Shown here: piece after piece, positions 57,595 to 64,000 of the stretch
How positions within the stretch are numbered: position 1 is the first letter of the stretch
Layout: every line of letters begins with the position of its first letter
NCBI GenBank assembly: GCA_964036045.1
Contig: OZ038382.1
Location: 41,184,090-41,248,089 of the forward strand
Source: Eutreptiella sp. 'Long Island Sound 2002'
Lineage: Eukaryota; Euglenozoa; Euglenophyceae; Eutreptiales; Eutreptiaceae
Length of the DNA: 64,000 nucleotides
Reading direction: 5' to 3'
Notes under the pieces: model-generated
Databases searched by the model: none
What the model saw: the letters and a program-made list of their open reading frames with translations, nothing else
Told to the model about the DNA's origin: nothing
Translations under genes and position numbers: made by a program

Positions 57595-58765
57595 TTACCC
57601 TGTGTCAGTCTACTGACCCTGTCTGTGCCCTGCAGACCCATGCCTATGGTTTCCAGCGTGAGCCAGGTGGCCGCTTATCCAATTTGCAGCCACCCAGCGA
57701 GTGTTTGCCTTGTTGACCATGTGTTGCATGGGTACTGCCCTAATGTAATGACCTTGGTGAGCCAACGAAGAACGGTGGCTTTCTACACCAGGGGGGAATG
57801 ACAAGCAAGGTGTTATGAGGCAAGGTGTGTCTTCCCTCCTTGGGGACAAGCGAGCCCACAGTTAGGACCCCTGACTGGTCCAGACCCATGGGGTTCTACC
57901 CTTCCTTACAGGGTTTACCTTACCCTTACCTGCCATAACGTATGTGTGAGTGTGCTAGTCCTAAGGTCCTGAGAGCAAGCCGCAGAAGTGGTGTCCTAAT
58001 TATACCCAAGTCTGCGCCCTTGCTAAACCTGGAGGGTTGGCTTATTGATGCCACGGGGTACGCCCCGGGTCTCCCCTCCCCTATGCGCCCAATTTCTGTG
58101 CTGGCGCAAAACCTTGGGGGAATACCCAGAGTGTTAGTCCAGGTATTGTTTTCCCTACCTATCTGTCTACTACAGGGAGGGGTGGCCAAAAGCTATGAAG
58201 GCATGCAAAACGCCTGTTTGCTATGTGGCCAAAAACACTAACCTAACCACTGTCACAGCCCACCAGCCCAGCTAAAATTGCAGGAAAAGGGTGGGACAGT
58301 GACACGCCCCCTACAGGTCCTACACACCCTACAGTGGCACCATCCTGGTGGGCGAGCACTGGGCAACTGGCTCTAGCCCCCACTCAGGACTACCACTCCT
58401 ACACGCACACTCTACTTGGCGTTGCGGAGGTGAAGTTCTCATGGGTCCTAACGACCCTCCTGTGAAAAGGACGAGAGAACACAGCGCTCCTAAGCAGCTG
58501 TGGCCTAACAGGGGACGCCACAACGCGTTTCCCCTGCTAGGGCTTGGAGGGAAGGGGTGCTCTCGTTGCGTGCACAGCGCAGATGTCGTTGAAGTCGAAC
58601 TGTCCTCGCCACTCCTGGCTGAGGCACAGTGATTTGATTTGTGATCAGCGCCCCTGTTTTGCTGGGGCAGAAAAATGGTAGCCGCCGAAGGCAGCTGCTG
58701 CGTGCACCAATCACCCTAACCTCTCCCACCTGTACAAAAGAGGCAGATGAAGGGGCGTTTGCGAC

Positions 58766-59039
58766 TGTGGAACCAAGCCACACTCCAGGTATTATACCCT
58801 TCTCAGTGTGACCTATAATACGCTGTTCGAAAACACGCTGCAGATGCAGCTACCCCTGTCAAGCAAGCAAGCTTTAAGAAACTCCTCGGGTTCTCTTAAG
58901 GAACGTACCGAGGAGCCTCTGGGTAACCTAAACAAGGTTTACCGTGCGCAATTCGCGTGGCCTACCCTTTAATGCATCATGTGCACGCAGGGAAGGGAGG
59001 CGTAACCACAGACTCAACCAGGAGGTGAGCTCCTCCTGG
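58766..59039 (+). ncRNA. Hairpin-rich segment, possible structured RNA
   Basis: Six local inverted repeats follow each other on the sense strand. TGTGG 58766-58770 pairs with 58778-58782. GTATTATA 58789-58796 pairs with 58814-58821. GCTGC 58837-58841 pairs with 58846-58850. CTCCTCGGGTTC 58882-58893 pairs with 58901-58915 with a 3-nt bulge. GGTAACC 58922-58928 pairs with GGTTTACC 58936-58943 with one bulge. CCAGGAGG 59018-59025 pairs with 59032-59039. No known RNA family is recognised; an export, packaging or stability element is possible. Confidence 0.4.
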
Positions 59040-59890
59040 GCTAACCTACCTTACTCACCATGCATCGTGCGAATGCCGCATTGAAACGAACACAAAACAA
59101 ACCTAAGCGTTTTAAGCAACTCAACTTGAACGCTACGGCCGCACACGTACAAACGCTTACCTGTGAAGAAGGAAACAAGGGTGGATTAGGGATACAGGTG
59201 AAGCGATACAGCGTGTGGATGCCTAGATTAGGCAGATGCATCGCGAGCACAGCGCATATTCTAACCCTACGTGCGCGCTGCGCGCTCCATCCGCATCACA
59301 TACCTTTCATTCCTGCTTTCGCCTGTGCAGAGCACGAGAGATGAACACCCGACCCCCCAACGAGCACAGCGTTGACAACCCTAACGTTTTGACGGAACAA
59401 CCAACACGAACGCAATGCGTGAGTGTGAAGTGACACAGACATACCTGAGAGACGGGTTGTTGAACTGCTCTGTGGTGTGGGCTGATTTTGAATTCTTTAC
59501 TCTGAAGTTTATAAAAATTTTGATGCAACTGTGCAAAAATTTTCTTTAAAACTTTAAAAACTACGGCTCATACCTTCTTTTCCAAAAGCCGTTTTCGCTT
59601 GCGCAACCCTTTTCTTGGCGTCCGCTTCGTTTGCGCTTGTCTGCGACTTTAAGTTATGTGTAAAAACGACGATTTCCCGCGTGGTTTCGTCGATTTTCAA
59701 CGATTTCACTTGCTAAATCGCAACCCCTTCCGCAAAACCGCAGGAATCACTCCCTGCTGGTTCCACTTTCTATTTTTTTCAGCTCCTGGGAGTTTGTGTC
59801 CTCCATTGGGAGTATTGCTCCGCCCTGGCCCTTGGTCAGGACGTTTACTAAAACGTTGTTTATACGGCGATAACCGTCCGCATTAGAGCG

Positions 59891-59976
59891 TTCGACTGTA
59901 CCCTAGTGGACAGACATATGTGCTCTGGACAGGGAGTCCTGGGTTCAATTCCCACTGCCCCCACACTTTTTTTTTT
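59891..59976 (+). ncRNA. tRNA-like sequence with B box and T-run (weak)
   Basis: GGTTCAATTCC (59942-59952) matches the Pol III B-box consensus GGTTCRANTCC and sits in a near T-arm: TGGG-TTCAATT-CCCA. A TAGTGGACAG A-box-like string lies about 38 nt upstream. A run of ten T begins at 59967, which would terminate Pol III. However, no 5' strand pairs with the expected acceptor TGCCCCC and the anticodon arm does not fold well. It may be a tRNA-derived remnant rather than a tRNA gene. Confidence 0.3.
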
Positions 59977-60196
59977 CCAAAAGTTTTCGCCTCACGCCGG
60001 CAACTTTTGAGGAATGCCCCTTCGAAGGGACATCATTCACGGTACATTACACTGTTTTTCAAGGGTCCCTACAGTGTGATAGGCTTCTATGAAGTGAGGA
60101 GAATGTTTCTGGTAAGTTTAATGCATTTTTTGAGGTAATTTTGGGAATATTTGAGCCTTTTTCCTTGGTCCTACTAGCTTAGCTAACTAGTACTCC

Positions 60197-60203
60197 AGGG
60201 GGG
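60197..60203 (+). promoter_or_regulatory. Element 2 polypurine tract
   Basis: AGGGGGG directly precedes the AGTAAG start of the 3' LTR, in the position needed for priming plus-strand synthesis. Confidence 0.8.
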
Positions 60204-60928
60204 AGTAAGAAAAAGTCTCTGCCATGTCTTTCTTGGAGGGCTTGATCCAGGCTAAGCCCCCCTTAAAACCCTTTGTTGATGCTGAGACAAACTTAAGTGT
60301 TTTTATCTCTCTTTTGTTGCCTAAAGTACACTTTCTCAAAGTAACTAGGGTTGTGACCCTAGCCCCCCCATGAAGTTCACCCCTACCACTCAACTGAGCG
60401 GAGGTACCTTCCTTCATGGAGGTCATACCAAAAAAAATCAGGCATTCCATGCTTGTGGGCCTTGGAGGTTAAGCCTAAGTGGTCTCCCACCCCAAGACCC
60501 CTATACTCAATTGATTCTACCACTTATTGTGGTCCTACTTTGTAACTGTTTCTGAATTCAGTTGCTTGGCCAAGTCATTTTCTGTGTGGTCCTGACATCT
60601 ATGCCCCTCAGTCCTAACCAGCACCATTTCACCCAAAAGAGTGCACATGAAGTGCCTATTGCAACCTCTGAGGCTAGAGTCTGACCAATTTTCATATAAA
60701 ACCTTTTGCTTTACCCATTTGTGATTGAATCTATGTTCATATACCTGCTTTGTCTATCTGCAGCCCTTCTGTGTTACACTGGATTCCAAAACCAATCATT
60801 GATTTCATTGATTCGATCCATATTCAGTCCTTGCTCTACTTGCTGCTTTGGTTTGGGGTTTTCAACTACAAAACCAACTTGCAGGAATACATCAAAAGAC
60901 CTAGGGCATAATTCAAGGACATCTTTCT
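60204..60928 (+). repeat. Element 2 3' LTR
   Basis: This is the partner of the 5' LTR, of the same 725-bp length. Differences seen include A/T near position 17 of the LTR, G/A in TTGCCTRAAG, T/A that destroys the AATAAA at 60433, and C/T in the terminal CATCYTTCT. Confidence 0.93.
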
Positions 60929-60933
60929 TACCA
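60929..60933 (+). other. Element 2 target-site duplication, right
   Basis: TACCA follows the LTR and matches the left flank. The satellite then resumes at the pentamer tract where it was interrupted. Confidence 0.85.
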
Positions 60934-63900
60934 TGCCAAGCCAAGCCAGCCATGCCTTGGCTTGACGAGACGAGGCGAGCGAGCGCGCGCGCGCGGGGGT
61001 GGCGGGGGGTGCAATGGCAGTGTGGTTGTGTGGTGCCACTGGACCAGAGCGAAAACTTCAACGGGTAGGGCGAAAGGTGCCACTTGACGAAAGCACGCGT
61101 ACAGCCTAGCCAACCACCACGCAGCAACCTGAAAATCCAATAAATGTGGCGTACCAAAATGAAACTTTTTTGCAAAAATATGGAACATGCCCCTTCAAAA
61201 CTTTCTTCTAATGCCTTCCCGGAACGCTGAAGGGGGAGCTGCAATAACTTGACAGAAAGTCCCGAATTCAATTTTGAGATATTGTGTCGGCAAGTATCAC
61301 CACACTTCATTATGAAAGCACCTGGCTCTCACACCAAGCCATACCATACCATGCCAAGCCAAGCCAGCCATGCCTTGGCTTGACGAGACGAGGCGAGCGA
61401 GCGCGCGCGCGCGGGGGTGGCGGGGGGTGCAATGGCAGTGTGGGTGTGTGGTGGCAGTGGACCAGAGCGAAAACTTCAACGGGTAGGGCGAAAGGTGCCA
61501 CTTGACGAAAGCACGCGTACAGCCTAGCCAACCACCACGCAGCAACCTGAAAATCCAATAAATGTGGCGTACCAAAATGAAACTTTTTTGCAAAAATATG
61601 GAACATGCCCCTTCTAAATTTTCTTCTAATGCCTTCCCGGAACGCTGAAGGGGGAGCTGCAATAACTTGACAGAAAGTCCCGAATTCAATTTTGAGATAT
61701 TGTGTCGGCGAGTATCACCACACTTCATTATGAAAGCACCTGGCTCTCACACCAAGCCATACCATACCATGCCAAGCCAAGCCAGCCATGCCTTGGCTCG
61801 ACGAGACGAGGCGAGCGAGCGCGCGCGCGCGGGGGTGGCGGGGGGTGCAATGGCAGTGTGGGTGTGTGGTGGCAGTGGACCAGAGCGAAAACTTCAACGG
61901 GTAGGGCGAAAGGTGCCACTTGACGAAAGCACGCGTACAGCCTAGCCAACCACCACGCAGCAACCTGAAAATCCAATAAATGTGGCGTACCAAAATGAAA
62001 CTTTTTTGCAAAAATATGGAACATGCCCCTTCTAAATTTCCTTCTAATGCCTTCCCGGAACGCTGAAGGGGGAGCTGCAATAACTTGACAGAAAGTGCCG
62101 AATTCAATTTTGAGATATTGTGTCGGCAAGTATCACCACACTTCATTATGAAAGCACCTGGCTCTCACACCAAGCCATACCATACCATGCCAAGCCAAGC
62201 CAGCCATGCCTTGGCTTGACGAGACGAGGCGAGCGAGCGCGCGCGCGCGGGGGTGGCGGGGGGTGCAATGGCAGTGTGGGTGTGTGGTGGCAGTGGACCA
62301 GAGCGAAAACTTCAACGGGTAGGGCGAAAGGTGCCACTTGACGAAAGCACGCGTACAGCCTAGCCAACCACCACGCAGCAACCTGAAAATCCAATAAATG
62401 TGGCGTACCAAAATGAAACTTTTTTGCAAAAAATATGGAACATGCCACTTCTAAATTTTCTTCTAATGCCTTCCCGGAACGCTGAAGGGGGAGCTGCAAT
62501 CACTTGACAGAAAGTCCCGAATTCAATTTTGAGATATTGTGTCGGCAAGTATCACCACACTTCATTATGAAAGCACCTGGCTCTCACACCAAGCCATACC
62601 ATACCATGCCAAGCCAAGCCAGCCATGCCTTGGCTTGACGAGACGAGGCGAGCGAGCGCGCGGGCGCGGGGGTGGCGGGGGGTGCAATGGCAGTGTGGGT
62701 GTGTGGTGGCAGTGGACCAGAGCGAAAACTTCAACGGGTAGGGCGAAAGGTGCCACTTGACGAAAGCACGCGTACAGCCTAGCCAACCACCACGCAGCAA
62801 CCTGAAAATCCAATAAATGTGGCGTACCAAAATCAAACTTCTTTGCAAAAATATGGAACATGCCCCTTCTAAATTTTCTTCTAATGCCTTCCCGGAACGC
62901 TGAAGGGGGAGCTGCAATAACTTGACAGAAAGTCCGGAATTCAATTTTGAGATATTGTGTCGGCAAGTATCACCGCACTTCATTATGAAAGCACCTGGCT
63001 CTCACACCAAGCCATACCATACCATGCCAAGCCAAGCCAGCCATGCCTTGGCTTGACGAGACGAGGCGAGCGAGCGCGCGCGCGCGGGGGTGGCGGGGGG
63101 TGCAATGGCAGTGTGGTTGTGTGGTGCCACTGGACCAGAGCGAAAACTTCAACGGGTAGGGCGAAAGGTGCCACTTGACGAAAGCACGCGTACAGCCTAG
63201 CCAACCACCACGCAGCAACCTGAAAATCCAATAAATGTGGCGTACCAAAATGAAACTTTTTTGCAAAAATATGGAACATGCCCCTTCAAAACTTTCTTCT
63301 AATGCCTTCCCGGAACGCTGAAGGGGGAGCTGCAATAACTTGACAGAAAGTCCCGAATTCAATTTTGAGATATTGTGTCGGCAAGTATCACCACACTTCA
63401 TTATGAAAGCACCTGGCTCTCACACCAAGCCATACCATACCATGCCAAGCCAAGCCAGCCATGCCTTGGCTTGACGAGACGAGGCGAGCGAGCGCGCGCG
63501 CGCGGGGGTGGCGGGGGGTGCAATGGCAGTGTGGGTGTGTGGTGGCAGTGGACCAGAGCGAAAACTTCAACGGGTAGGGCGAAAGGTGCCACTTTACGAA
63601 AGCACGCGTACAGCCTAGCCAACCACCACGCAGCAACCTGAAAATCCAATAAATGTGGCGTACCAAAATGAAACTTTTTTGCAAAAATATGGAACATGCC
63701 CCTTCTAAATTTTCTTCTAATGCCTTCCCGGAACGCTGAAGGGGGAGCTGCAATAACTTGACAGAAAGTCCCAAATTCAATTTTGAGATATTGTGTCGGC
63801 GAGTATCACCACACTTCATTATGAAAGCACCTGGCTCTCACACCAAGCCATACCATACCATGCCACGCCAAGCCAGCCATGCCTTGGCTCGACGAGACGA

Positions 63901-64000
63901 GGCGAGCGAGCGCGCGCGCGCGGGGGTGGCGGGGGGTGCAATGGCAGTCTGGGTGTGTGGTGGCAGTGGACCAGAGCGAAAACTTCAACGGGTAGGGCGA
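60934..64000 (+). repeat. Satellite block 3: 418-bp monomer array
   Basis: About 7.3 monomers continue in the same orientation to the end of the window. The first six carry CACTTGACG, the variant also found in the five monomers left of element 2, which shows that this was one local family before the insertion. Private variants recur 2091 bp apart: TGTGGTTGTG at 61021 and 63112, GTCGGCGAG near 61705 and 63796, and GGCTCGACG near 61796 and 63887. This gives a 5-monomer higher-order pattern. Confidence 0.96.

Larger units (their letters stand above)
57595..60196 (+). other. Element 2 long non-coding 3' region
   Basis: This 2.6-kb interval between the pol stop and the polypurine tract holds only short frames with no domain I recognise, and no env-like protein. 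It has two parts worth marking, listed separately: a run of hairpins at 58766-59039 and a B-box-like sequence followed by T10 at about 59891-59976. From about 59500 to 59560 it is AT-rich. Confidence 0.7.
47453..60928 (+). mobile_element. Element 2: Ty3/Gypsy chromovirus with internal duplication
   Basis: A 13,476-bp LTR retrotransposon lies on the plus strand with 725-bp LTRs, a 5-bp target duplication, a primer-binding site, gag, pol and a polypurine tract. The LTRs differ at only about four positions, so insertion was recent. Its termini are AG...CT, unlike the common TG...CA. A tandem duplication of 2361 bp repeats the gag C-terminus, gag-pol TAG, protease and methyltransferase-like segment in frame. 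A 2.6-kb non-coding region lies between pol and the 3' LTR. It shares domain order with element 1, but the proteins are clearly divergent and lie in a less GC-rich context. Confidence 0.95.

Noticed and set aside
57595-60196. An env-like gene downstream of pol in element 2
   Set aside because: Only short frames occur there, with no signal peptide or membrane-anchor pattern that I can support.
1-64000. CRISPR array as an explanation for the tandem repeats
   Set aside because: The repeat unit is 418 bp with no unique spacers, no cas genes are present, and the neighbours are eukaryotic retrotransposons.

Overview
This is eukaryotic, gene-poor, heterochromatin-like DNA. It consists of a head-to-tail satellite array with a monomer of about 418 bp, interrupted by two unrelated full-length Ty3/Gypsy LTR retrotransposons of the chromodomain (chromovirus) type. 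No host protein-coding gene, rRNA gene or CRISPR array is visible. The organism cannot be proved from the sequence. From memory, and not checked by any search, both Pol proteins look like Ty3 polyproteins predicted in dinoflagellate genomes (Symbiodiniaceae/Polarella type), so a dinoflagellate is my best guess at moderate confidence. The primer-binding site of element 2 matches the 3' end of a non-plant-type initiator tRNA-Met.

Layout: (1) 1-7440, satellite block 1, about 17.7 monomers organised as an 8-mer higher-order repeat and a 9-mer derivative of it. (2) 7441-24256, element 1 on the minus strand, about 16.8 kb, with LTRs of about 2.58 kb. It has a very large gag (20857 down to 16544), a single in-frame TAG, then pol (16543 down to 11522) with protease, methyltransferase-like domain, RT, RNase H, integrase and chromodomain. 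(3) 24257-47452, satellite block 2, about 55 monomers, with partly dimeric and 6-mer higher-order patterns. (4) 47453-60928, element 2 on the plus strand, 13.5 kb, with 725-bp LTRs, a 5-bp target duplication TACCA, an initiator-Met primer site, gag, in-frame TAG and pol. An in-frame 2361-bp tandem duplication repeats the gag C-terminus, the TAG, the protease and the methyltransferase-like domain. A 2.6-kb non-coding, hairpin-rich 3' region follows pol. (5) 60929-64000, satellite block 3, with a 5-mer higher-order repeat.

The two elements share an architecture: gag and pol lie in the same frame separated by one UAG with potential RNA structure at or just after it, a methyltransferase-like segment sits between protease and RT, and a C-terminal chromodomain follows the integrase. 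The chromodomain could explain targeting to satellite heterochromatin, possibly a centromere or pericentromere. Element 2 is younger (LTRs about 99.4% identical by eye) than element 1 (about 98%). The points most worth follow-up are the paired UAG recoding sites, the methyltransferase-like domain, the in-frame internal duplication, the structured 3' region of element 2 and the satellite itself.
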